Positions 1 to 7,258 of a DNA stretch of 8,772 nucleotides are shown here, one piece after another. The position numbers and the translations under genes are program-made. The notes under the pieces were generated by a model. It was not told where the DNA came from. It did no database searches and saw nothing but the letters and a program-made list of their open reading frames with translations. This DNA is from DASVSE01 sp036399715 (GTDB lineage: Bacteria > Bacteroidota > Rhodothermia > Rhodothermales > Rubricoccaceae). The stretch's first letter is position 1. Every line of letters starts with the position of its first letter. The stretch lies in contig DASWMO010000193.1 in the NCBI GenBank assembly GCA_036399715.1, positions 1 to 8,772 of the forward strand, read 5' to 3'.

Positions 1-1
1 G

Positions 2-1165
2 GCGACCAACGACGCGGCCCTCTCGCCCGACGTCGGCGGGACGCTCACGTACGTCGCGGCCGTCGGGACGTTCGTCCGGCAGGGCGCGACGATCGCGCAG
101 GTCCGGGCGACGGGCCAGCAGGCCGGCGTCGCGCAGGCCCAGGCCGGCGTGGCCCAGTCGCGGGCGGGCATCGCGCAGGCCCAGGCCGGCGTCGCGCAGG
201 CCGAGGCAGGCATCCGGGCCGCCCGCGCCACGCGCCAGGGCGCGCAGGCCCAGTTCGACCTCGCGCAGGACCAGTACCGCCGCCAGCTGCCGCTCGTCCG
301 CGACTCGATCCTCTCGGCCCTCGAGTTCCGCGCCGTCGAGACGCAACTCGCCGCCGCTCGTGCGCAGGTCGCTGCGGCCGACGCGGGCATCGCGCAGGCG
401 CAGGGCCAGCTCCGGGCCGCCCAGCAGGGCGTCGTCGCCGCCCGCGCGGGCGAGTCCGGCAGCCTCGCCGTCGTCCGCGGCGCCCAGTCGCAACTCGCCA
501 ACACGCGCATCGTCGCGCCCTTCGCGGGCGTCATCCAGGAGCGCATCATGGGGCCGGGCGAGCTCGCCAGCCCCGGCATGCCCGTCGTGCGGATCGTCTC
601 GGGCGGGGCGGTCAAGATTGAGGCCGGCGTGCCCGAGCGTTACGCCGGCGCCATCCGCGTCGGCGCGACCGTCCAGGTTACGCCGGCGACGGGTGCGGGC
701 GGGCCGCGCGGCGGCCGCGTGACGTTCGTGGGCGTCGCCGTGGACCCGCAGACGCGCACGTTCCCCGTCGAAATCCAGGTCGACAACAGCGACGGCGCGC
801 TCAAGCCGGCGATGGTCGTCCGCCTCGCCGTCACGCGGTCGATCCTCGAAAACGTCGTCGTCGTCCCGCAGGACGCCATCGTCCGCGACGGCGACGCGAC
901 GGCCGTGATGGTCGCCGCGCGCGGTCCGCAGGGCGGGACCGTCGCCGAGCGCCGCACGGTCGAGCTCGGGCCCACGGCGGGCCCCAACGTCGTGCTGCTG
1001 TCGGGCGTCCGGACCGGCGAGTCCATCGTCGTGTCGGGCCAGTCGGGCCTCGCCGAGGGGGCGGCCGTGCGCGTCGCCGAGCGCCGCGCGCTGGCCCGGA
1101 CGGCTGCGCGGCCCGCGTCGGGCGCGTCTGGCGCCGCCGCGCCGGGCGCTGCTGCGGGCGAGTAG
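2..1165 (+). CDS. Efflux pump periplasmic adaptor (RND/MFP, HlyD-like), 5' end missing
   Basis: This is the C-terminal 387 residues of a membrane fusion protein; the frame is open to the left edge, so signal peptide and true start lie outside. In order one sees the first half of the biotinyl-lipoyl domain (about residues 7-34, LSPDVGGTLTYV...RQGATIAQV), a long Ala/Gln-rich alpha-helical hairpin (about 38-160), the second lipoyl half (TRIVAPFAGVIQER, near 168-181), a beta-barrel domain (KIEAGVPERYAGAIRVG) and a membrane-proximal domain (VVVVPQDAIVRDG). Such proteins join an inner-membrane pump to a TolC-type channel in the periplasm. The last 25 or so residues are a low-complexity Ala/Gly/Pro tail. 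The GTG at 149 is internal to the lipoyl/coil region and is not the start. No pump gene follows, so an RND or ABC partner would have to lie elsewhere, and the substrate cannot be told. Confidence 0.9.
   Translation, partial: ATNDAALSPDVGGTLTYVAAVGTFVRQGATIAQVRATGQQAGVAQAQAGVAQSRAGIAQAQAGVAQAEAGIRAARATRQGAQAQFDLAQDQYRRQLPLVRDSILSALEFRAVETQLAAARAQVAAADAGIAQAQGQLRAAQQGVVAARAGESGSLAVVRGAQSQLANTRIVAPFAGVIQERIMGPGELASPGMPVVRIVSGGAVKIEAGVPERYAGAIRVGATVQVTPATGAGGPRGGRVTFVGVAVDPQTRTFPVEIQVDNSDGALKPAMVVRLAVTRSILENVVVVPQDAIVRDGDATAVMVAARGPQGGTVAERRTVELGPTAGPNVVLLSGVRTGESIVVSGQSGLAEGAAVRVAERRALARTAARPASGASGAAAPGAAAGE
119..223 (+). repeat. Five tandem 21-bp units encoding heptads in the adaptor coiled coil
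   Basis: Five in-frame 21-base units encode QAGVAQA, QAGVAQS, RAGIAQA, QAGVAQA and EAGIRAA. Units one (119-139) and four (182-202) are identical at DNA level. The period equals the coiled-coil heptad. A diverged copy (DAGIAQAQ) recurs on the other side of the helical hairpin near 379-402. Recent duplication or slippage is a plausible origin; this is inference. Confidence 0.85.
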
Positions 1166-1236
1166 CGGCAGGTGCCGGCCGGGAGGGCGGTAGGTTTCGC
1201 GCCCGCCTCCTCCTTCCGTCGGGTGAACCCGAACCG
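1166..1236 (+). promoter_or_regulatory. Leader region of mpl with start-proximal hairpin
   Basis: This 71-base gap holds TAGGTTTC at 1191-1198, which resembles the Bacteroidota -7 element (TAnnTTTG), but no matching TTG element was found about 20 bases upstream. It is followed by a pyrimidine-rich stretch (1202-1220) and a small perfect hairpin, TCGGG-TGAA-CCCGA at 1219-1232, ending four bases before the ATG. An imperfect stem (1182-1190 with 1203-1210, one bulged G) surrounds the TAGGTTTC. No Shine-Dalgarno sequence is present. Promoter assignment is weak. Confidence 0.3.
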
Positions 1237-2736
1237 ATGCGCCGCCCCGAAGACTTCCCCGACGCGCACCTGCGCGTCTTCGCCCGCCCGCCGCTGCCCC
1301 CGCCCGAGGCGATCCGGAGCGTCTACCTCGTCGGCGTGTGCGGCAAGGGCATGGGCGCGCTCGCCGAGCTCTTCGCCGCCTCGGGCCGGAGCGTCCGCGG
1401 CTCCGACGCCGCGGCCTACCCGCCGATGTCGACGCGCCTCGCCGCCGCGGGCGTGGAAGTTCTGGACGGGTACGCCGCCGCCCACCTCGCTGTGGCCGCC
1501 GACCTCACGGTCGTCGGCAACGCGGCCATCCCGACGCACGTCGAGGCCGCCGCCGCGCGCGAGGCCGGGCTCGTGCAAGCCTCGTTCCCCGAAGCGCTCG
1601 GGAACGTCTTCCTCACCGGCCGCCGGCCCGTCGTCGTCGCGGGCACGCACGGCAAGACGACGACGACCGGGCTGGCGACGCACGTCCTGCGCGCGGCCGG
1701 TCTCGACCCGGGCTTTCTCGTCGGCGGCGTCATCGTCGGGGACGAGGCGACGGCCGGGCTGGGGACGGGCCCCCACTTCGTCGTCGAGGGCGACGAGTAC
1801 GACGCGGCCTACTTCGACAAGCGGCCCAAGATGCTGCTCTACCGGCCGCAGGTGGCCGTCGTGACGAGCCTGGAGTTCGACCACGCCGACATCTACGACG
1901 ACGTCGACGACTACCGTGTGGCCTTCGAGACGTTCGTCGGCCTCGTCCCGCAAGCGGGCGGCCACCTCGTCCTCTGGGGAGACGACCCGTCCGTCCGCGC
2001 CCTCGCCGCGCACTCCGCCGCCCGCGTCACGCTCTACGGCGACACGCCCGCCTGCGACGTGACGGCCCGCGACGTGCGCCCCGAGCCCGGCGGGCAGCGC
2101 TTCCGCATCGACGCCTTCGGTGACTCGGCCGAGGCGTTCCTCCCACTCGGGGGCGACTTCAACCGCCACAACGCCCTCGCCGTCGCGGCCGTCGCCCTCG
2201 GCGAAGGCGTGGCGCTCGCGACGGTCGCCCACGCGCTCGGCACCTTCCGCGGCATGGCGCGCCGCCAGGAGCCCCGCGGCGAGCCCGGCGGCATCCTCGT
2301 CGTCGACGACTTCGCGCACCACCCGACGTCTGTCGAGGCGACGATCCGGGCCGTCCGCGAGCGGTGGGCAGATCGCTTCGAGCCCGCTGACGGCCGTCCC
2401 GGCGGGCGCCTCGTCGCCGTCTTCGAGCCGCGCTCCAATTCCAGCCGCCGCAAGGTCTTCGAGACACGCTACGGCGAGGCCTTCGGCGCGGCCGACCGCG
2501 CCTTCCTCTCGGCCCCGCCCCTCCGCCACAACGACACGACCGACGACTTTCTCGACCCCGCGGCTGTCGTCCGTGCCATCGAGGCGCACGGCACGCCCGC
2601 CGCGGCCTATCCCAGCGCCGACGCCCTCCTGCCAGATCTCGTCGCCGCGCTCCGCCCCGGCGACCTCGTCCTCGTCATGTCCAACGGCTCCTTCGACGGC
2701 CTCGTCGCCCGCCTCGTCGCCGCTCTCGCTACCTGA
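1237..2736 (+). CDS. mpl: UDP-N-acetylmuramate:L-alanyl-gamma-D-glutamyl-meso-diaminopimelate ligase
   Basis: This is a Mur-ligase family protein of 499 residues that attaches the recycled tripeptide L-Ala-gamma-D-Glu-meso-DAP to UDP-MurNAc with ATP, in the cytoplasm, feeding peptidoglycan recycling. An N-terminal Rossmann-like domain (VYLVGVCGKGMGALA, 29-43) is followed by the ATP P-loop GTHGKTTTT (136-144), the central-domain VEGDEYDAAYFDKR (183-196) and EFDHADIYDD (213-222) motifs, GGDFNRHNALA (305-315), and C-terminal DDFAHHPTSVEAT (357-369), EPRSNSSRR (397-405) and MSNGSFDGL (481-489). VEGDEYD plus DDFAHHP and EPRSNS distinguish Mpl from MurC. It is somewhat longer than the roughly 457-residue E. 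coli enzyme, partly from an N-terminal extension of about 25 residues. The ATG at 1237 was chosen because it lies just after the leader hairpin and gives a complete first domain. It has no obvious functional link to its neighbours. Confidence 0.95.
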   Translation: MRRPEDFPDAHLRVFARPPLPPPEAIRSVYLVGVCGKGMGALAELFAASGRSVRGSDAAAYPPMSTRLAAAGVEVLDGYAAAHLAVAADLTVVGNAAIPTHVEAAAAREAGLVQASFPEALGNVFLTGRRPVVVAGTHGKTTTTGLATHVLRAAGLDPGFLVGGVIVGDEATAGLGTGPHFVVEGDEYDAAYFDKRPKMLLYRPQVAVVTSLEFDHADIYDDVDDYRVAFETFVGLVPQAGGHLVLWGDDPSVRALAAHSAARVTLYGDTPACDVTARDVRPEPGGQRFRIDAFGDSAEAFLPLGGDFNRHNALAVAAVALGEGVALATVAHALGTFRGMARRQEPRGEPGGILVVDDFAHHPTSVEATIRAVRERWADRFEPADGRPGGRLVAVFEPRSNSSRRKVFETRYGEAFGAADRAFLSAPPLRHNDTTDDFLDPAAVVRAIEAHGTPAAAYPSADALLPDLVAALRPGDLVLVMSNGSFDGLVARLVAALAT

Positions 2737-2809
2737 CGCCGAGGCTGCATCGTGCTGGCTCTCAATGGCGCGATTTACCACTGCTCTAGCGTCGCTCTAC
2801 CCACCCGCC
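2737..2809 (+). promoter_or_regulatory. Intergenic leader before the BtuF-like gene
   Basis: This 73-base gap contains a locally less GC-rich patch (around GATTTACCA, 2772-2780) and a pyrimidine-rich end next to the ATG at 2810. No convincing promoter hexamers, terminator or Shine-Dalgarno sequence could be identified. An in-frame ATG at 2765 lies within it and would add 15 residues to the downstream protein. Confidence 0.2.
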
Positions 2810-3592
2810 ATGCCTGACCCAGTCTGGCTCGGTCCGCCACCGCCAGCTCGTCCGCAACGCATCGTCTCGCTCGTCCCGAGCCTCACCGAAGCCCTCGCCG
2901 CCCTCGGCCTCGACGCCGAAACCGTCGGAATCACGCGCTTTTGCGTCCACCCTGAGGGCTGGAAAGGACGCAAAACCATCGTCGGAGGCACCAAGGGCAC
3001 CGATCCTGCGCGTGTCCTCGCCCTCCGCCCGGACCTCGTCGTCGCCAGTCGCGAAGAGAACGACCGCGCCCCCGTCGAGGCCCTCGCTGCCGCCAGCGTC
3101 CCCGTCTGGCTCTCGGACATTGCGACCGTCGCGGACACCCTCGGCGCCCTCCGCAGCCTCGGCCAGGCCACTGGGCGCACATTGGAAGGCGACCGCCTCG
3201 CCGCGGACCTCGCCGCGGTCTTCGCGACGCTCGCCCCGCCGCCCGCGCCCCTCCGCGCCGTCTACCTGATCTGGCGCGACCCGTGGATGACCGTTGGCGC
3301 TGACACCATCATCCACGACGTGATGGCGAAAGGCGGCCTCACCAACGCCTTCGGCGACCTCACGCGCTACCCTGCTGTCACCGACGCCGATCTCGTCGCG
3401 GCCCGTCCGGACGTGGTCCTGCTCTCGTCCGAGCCGTACCCATTCGCCGAGAAGCACCTCGCCGAGGTCCGGGCGCTCGTGCCCACGGCCCGCGTCGCGC
3501 TCGTCGATGGGGAAGCGTTTTCGTGGTACGGTCCGCGCCTCGGCCGCGCGCCAGCCGAGATCGCGCGGGTGTTGCAGGAAATCGGGGCATGA
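2810..3592 (+). CDS. BtuF-like helical-backbone (cobalamin/metal-chelate) binding protein, no signal peptide
   Basis: The 260-residue product belongs to the periplasmic-binding-protein type 2 family (BtuF/FhuD fold). Residues 17-34 (RIVSLVPSLTEALAALGL) form the typical first strand and helix. TRFCVHPEGW (42-51), VGGTKGTDPARVLALRPDLV (58-77), SREEN (80-84) and FSWYGPRLGRAP (237-248) match BtuF-type proteins often annotated as cobalamin-binding. Family members deliver vitamin B12, haem or siderophores to an ABC transporter. Neither this start nor the in-frame ATG at 2765 gives a convincing signal peptide or lipobox, so export is unclear and a cytoplasmic role is possible. I preferred 2810 because it follows the pyrimidine-rich leader and is a common family start. 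No permease or ATPase gene is adjacent. Family call is firm; ligand and location are not. Confidence 0.85.
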   Translation: MPDPVWLGPPPPARPQRIVSLVPSLTEALAALGLDAETVGITRFCVHPEGWKGRKTIVGGTKGTDPARVLALRPDLVVASREENDRAPVEALAAASVPVWLSDIATVADTLGALRSLGQATGRTLEGDRLAADLAAVFATLAPPPAPLRAVYLIWRDPWMTVGADTIIHDVMAKGGLTNAFGDLTRYPAVTDADLVAARPDVVLLSSEPYPFAEKHLAEVRALVPTARVALVDGEAFSWYGPRLGRAPAEIARVLQEIGA

Positions 3593-3601
3593 GAGGAAAA
3601 G

Positions 3602-3632
3602 GTGCACGCGCCCGGGCGTAAGGCGCGTCCAC
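3602..3632 (+). terminator. 11-bp inverted repeat between the BtuF-like gene and the aldo/keto reductase gene
   Basis: Arms GTGCACGCGCC (3602-3612) and GGCGCGTCCAC (3622-3632) pair with one C-C mismatch around a nine-base loop. It begins 10 bases after the upstream stop, and TCTCTCCC follows. That fits a weak intrinsic terminator, but the T content is low. It could equally be a leader hairpin, since the next ATG is 15 bases on, or a chance repeat in GC-rich DNA. Confidence 0.35.
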
Positions 3633-3647
3633 TCTCTCCCGCCCGTC

Positions 3648-4508
3648 ATGTCCGACTCTCCGACCGCCGCTCCGTCCGGGACCTTCCTTCTCGGCGGCGA
3701 TCTGCCGGTCCACCGCCTCGGCTTCGGCGCGATGCGCATCACCGGGCCGGGCATCTGGGGCCCGCCCCGTGACCACGACGCTGCCCTCGCCGTCCTCCGC
3801 CGCGCCGTCGAGACCGGCGTGACGCTCATCGACACCGCGGACAGCTACGGCCCGCACGTCTCCGAAGACCTCATCGCCGAGGCGCTGCACCCGTACCCCG
3901 AGAACCTCGTCATTGCGACCAAAGGTGGGCTCCTTCGCACCGGCCCTAACGTCTGGCCCGTCTGCGGCCGGCCGGACTACCTCCGGCAGTCCGTCGAGAT
4001 GTCGCTGCGGCGCCTGAAGCTGGACCAGATCCCGCTCTACCAGCTCCACCGCATCGACCCCGAAGTGCCTGCGGACGAGCAGTTCGGCGTCCTGAAAGAG
4101 ATGCAGGACGCTGGCAAGGTCCGCCACGTTGGCCTGAGTGAGGTGTCGGTCGAGGAGATCGAGGCGGCCCGCCGCGTTCTCCCCATCGTGAGCGTCCAGA
4201 ACGAGTACAACCTTGGCAACCGCAAGTCCGAGGACGTCCTGGACCACTGCGAGCGCGAGGGCATCGCCTTCATCCCCTGGTTCCCGCTCGACGCCGGCAA
4301 GCTCTCGGGCTCCGACACCCTCGCCGAGGCCTCCGAAGCCCTCAGCGCCACGCCGAGCCAAGTCGCGCTCGCGTGGCTGCTCAAGCGCTCGCCCGTCATG
4401 CTGCCCATCCCCGGCACGTCCAGCGTCGCGCACCTCGACGAGAACGTCGCCGCGGCGAGCGTGGACATGCCGGACGAGTGGTTCGAGCGTCTCGGCGCCG
4501 CGGTCTGA
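3648..4508 (+). CDS. Aldo/keto reductase, YdbC/PdxI-like (possible pyridoxal reductase)
   Basis: A 286-residue NADPH-dependent oxidoreductase with a TIM-barrel fold. The catalytic tetrad is visible: Asp62 and Tyr67 in IDTADSYGPH, Lys92 in IATKGG, His134 in YQLHRID. The cofactor phosphate-binding segment PIPGTSSVAHLDEN is at 253-266. The N-terminal HRLGFGAMRITGPGIWGPPRDH and C-terminal ALAWLLKRSPVMLPIPG stretches closely resemble E. coli YdbC, which I recall being identified as a pyridoxal reductase (PdxI) in vitamin B6 salvage. Substrate by analogy only. In-frame reading extends upstream to 3507, inside the previous gene, but the ATG at 3648 gives the normal family length and N-terminus and follows a pyrimidine-rich leader. 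Neighbours do not suggest a pathway. Confidence 0.9.
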   Translation: MSDSPTAAPSGTFLLGGDLPVHRLGFGAMRITGPGIWGPPRDHDAALAVLRRAVETGVTLIDTADSYGPHVSEDLIAEALHPYPENLVIATKGGLLRTGPNVWPVCGRPDYLRQSVEMSLRRLKLDQIPLYQLHRIDPEVPADEQFGVLKEMQDAGKVRHVGLSEVSVEEIEAARRVLPIVSVQNEYNLGNRKSEDVLDHCEREGIAFIPWFPLDAGKLSGSDTLAEASEALSATPSQVALAWLLKRSPVMLPIPGTSSVAHLDENVAAASVDMPDEWFERLGAAV

Positions 4509-4667
4509 CCACGTCCGGCTTCATGCGTTACGAATGTGTGTTTTGGCAATGTGGGGCCTTTCCGGTTGCCCGGTCAGGACTTCCCGCAGGATCCCCATTC
4601 GGCGATTATGGGTAACTCAGGGGCGGCAGAGTCCGCCGCCTTCACCCCATCAGTTCTCCTGTCGTCG
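4509..4667 (+). promoter_or_regulatory. Longest intergenic gap: likely promoter and leader of the polysaccharide cassette
   Basis: At 159 bases this is the largest gap in the window and its first part (about 4520-4560) is clearly less GC-rich than the surroundings, consistent with a promoter for the three genes that follow. TTATGG at 4606-4611 could be a -10-like element, with TTCCCG at 4581-4586 as a poor upstream partner; neither is convincing. Downstream is a perfect hairpin (GGCGGC 4622-4627, GCCGCC 4635-4640, seven-base loop). In-frame ATGs at 4536 and 4608 would read through this region into the glycosyltransferase but encode residues unlike the family. Confidence 0.35.
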
Positions 4668-5831
4668 ATGACTCCACTCGTCGTTTTCTCTCACCTTCGG
4701 TGGGACTTTGTCTACCAGCGTCCGCAGCATGTCCTGTCGCGGATCGCCGCCCATCGCCCCGTCATCGTCATCGAGGAGCCGGTCCATGACTTTGACGTCG
4801 AGCACGGAGCCGAGGTGTTCGCCGAGCGCCAGATGCCTCACCCGGGTGTGACAGTCATCCGCGTCCACATCGGCCTTCACGGCGGCGGCTTCAGCGACGC
4901 CTGCATTGAGGCGATGCGCCCCGTCGTCGCCGAGATCGGCCGCGAGGTCGGTCCGGCCGACGTGTGGTTCTACACGCCGCTCGCCCTCCCGCTGCTCGAC
5001 GAGATCGACGCCGGCGTCGTCGTGTTCGACGTGATGGACGAACTCTCCGCGTTCGACCACGCGCCGGCCGAGCTGCTCGACCGCGAGCAGGCTCTCCTCG
5101 ACCGCGCCGATGTGGTCTTTACGGGCGGTCCGAGCCTCTACCGTGCCAAAAAGGACCGCCACGCCAACGCGCACCAGTTCACGAGCTCCGTCGACGCGGC
5201 GCACTTCGGGACGGCCCGTGACGACGGTGGCCTCGCCGATCCGCCGGACCAGGCCGCTATCCCGCACCCGCGCCTCGGCTTCTTCGGCGTCATCGACGAG
5301 CGCGTCGACCGCGACCTCATCGGCGCACTTGCCAAGGCGCACCCCGAGTGGCAGATCGTCCTCGCAGGCCCGGTCGTCAAGATCGACCCGGCGACGCTGC
5401 CACGGGCGGCGAACCTTCACTACCTCGGCTCCAAGGACTACGCTAGCCTCCCGGCGTACCTCGCTGGGTGGGACGTGTGCCTGCTCCCGTTCGCGCGCAA
5501 CCGCTCGACCGAGTTCATCTCGCCGACCAAGACGCTGGAGTACATGGCCGCCGAGAAGCCCATCGTCTCGACGCCCATCCGCGACGTCGCCGAGCCGTAC
5601 GGCGAGATTGTCCGCCTCGGCAGCACGCCCGAGGAGTTCATCGCCGCCTGCGAGGCCGCCTTCGCCGAGACCGAGGCCGAGCGCGCCGAGCGGACGCAGG
5701 CCATGCGGGACGTGCTCGCGGCCACGTCGTGGGACCGCACGGTCGACGCGATGCTGGCGCTCATCGCTGAGGCGGCCGATGCGCCTGAAGGCGCGGCCGC
5801 CGACACGCTCGAACCCTCTGTGAGACTGTAG
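4668..5831 (+). CDS. Glycosyltransferase, TuaH-like GT-B family
   Basis: The 387-residue product looks like a two-domain GT-B glycosyltransferase that uses a nucleotide sugar at the cytoplasmic face to extend a surface glycan. The N-terminus FSHLRWDFVYQRPQHVLSR (7-25) is characteristic of TuaH-like transferases. VVFDVMDELSAF (118-129) and the strand RADVVFTGG (146-154) end the first domain. The second starts at PRLGFFGVIDER (201-212), with LHYLGSKDYASLPAYLAGWDVCLLPF at 250-275. The donor-site signature SPTKTLEYMAAEKPIVSTP spans 285-303 and includes Lys288 and Glu291. No membrane segment is visible. I chose the ATG at 4668 because the protein then begins right at the conserved first strand; longer in-frame starts exist at 4536 and 4608. 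It lies 69 bases before glf, so a galactofuranosyltransferase role is plausible but unproven. Confidence 0.88.
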   Translation: MTPLVVFSHLRWDFVYQRPQHVLSRIAAHRPVIVIEEPVHDFDVEHGAEVFAERQMPHPGVTVIRVHIGLHGGGFSDACIEAMRPVVAEIGREVGPADVWFYTPLALPLLDEIDAGVVVFDVMDELSAFDHAPAELLDREQALLDRADVVFTGGPSLYRAKKDRHANAHQFTSSVDAAHFGTARDDGGLADPPDQAAIPHPRLGFFGVIDERVDRDLIGALAKAHPEWQIVLAGPVVKIDPATLPRAANLHYLGSKDYASLPAYLAGWDVCLLPFARNRSTEFISPTKTLEYMAAEKPIVSTPIRDVAEPYGEIVRLGSTPEEFIAACEAAFAETEAERAERTQAMRDVLAATSWDRTVDAMLALIAEAADAPEGAAADTLEPSVRL

Positions 5832-5859
5832 CCCGGGCCCCCGGTAAGCCCTCGCTACA
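5827..5859 (+). other. Imperfect inverted repeat at the glycosyltransferase stop codon
   Basis: TGTAGC (5827-5832) and GCTACA (5854-5859) are perfect complements and enclose a smaller CCGG/CCGG stem (5833-5836 with 5841-5844). The left arm contains the stop codon. No T-run follows, so terminator function is doubtful; it may be a leader structure for glf or chance. Confidence 0.25.
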
Positions 5860-5871
5860 CCTGTTTACGCA

Positions 5872-5900
5872 TCTCCTTTCTCCTCTCTTCCTCTCTCTCC
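5872..5900 (+). promoter_or_regulatory. 29-base pure pyrimidine leader before glf
   Basis: Every base from 5872 to 5900 is C or T, ending directly at the GTG start. No Shine-Dalgarno sequence exists. Such a tract may serve as an unstructured ribosome standby or S1-protein binding site; that role is inference. Confidence 0.6.
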
Positions 5901-7178
<1,278 letters not shown>

Positions 7179-7185
7179 CGCTCTC

Positions 7186-7207
7186 TGCCAGGCGTCTTCT
7201 CCTGGCA
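7186..7207 (+). terminator. First hairpin after glf
   Basis: TGCCAGG (7186-7192) and CCTGGCA (7201-7207) form a perfect seven-base-pair stem with loop CGTCTTCT, starting eight bases after the glf stop. No T-run follows, so it may stabilise the glf 3' end or terminate only partly. Confidence 0.35.
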
Positions 7208-7217
7208 ACACTGCGGT

Positions 7218-7243
7218 GGGGCGAGGGCCGTGGTCCTCGCCCC
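7218..7243 (+). other. Strong GC hairpin upstream of the GH1::RmlD gene
   Basis: GGGGCGAGGGC (7218-7228) pairs with GTCCTCGCCCC (7233-7243) over 11 positions, with one G-T wobble and the tetraloop CGTG. It ends 15 bases before the GTG start at 7259. It may be a terminator stem without a T-run, or a translational or processing element lowering expression of the downstream gene. Confidence 0.5.
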
Positions 7244-7258
7244 GCTCGCCCCCACGCT

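Noticed and set aside
119..223. CRISPR or VNTR interpretation of the 21-bp repeats
   Set aside because: The units are contiguous, in frame and match a coiled-coil heptad, with no spacers.
640..2781. A 713-codon open frame on the minus strand across the adaptor end and mpl
   Set aside because: It lies opposite two genes with clear family motifs, its composition is dominated by Arg, Ala, Gly, Asp and Glu, and no domain is recognisable. It is typical of the antisense of GC-rich coding DNA.
2120..2809. Long in-frame extension upstream of the BtuF-like gene, overlapping mpl
   Set aside because: The extension reads as Ser/Arg/Pro-rich nonsense in the wrong frame of mpl; family similarity begins only after 2810.
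3507..3647. Upstream ATG extension of the aldo/keto reductase
   Set aside because: It overlaps the end of the preceding gene and adds 47 residues unlike the family; the ATG at 3648 gives the usual length.
3378..4433. A 351-codon minus-strand frame opposite the BtuF-like and aldo/keto reductase genes
   Set aside because: Antisense shadow of two well-supported genes, with no motif of its own.
4536..4667. Longer start for the glycosyltransferase at 4536 or 4608
   Set aside because: The added residues have no family similarity or signal peptide character, and the sequence looks intergenic (lower GC, hairpin).
5827..5859. Intrinsic terminator after the glycosyltransferase gene
   Set aside because: The stem is interrupted, overlaps the stop codon and lacks a T-run; kept only as a low-confidence inverted repeat.
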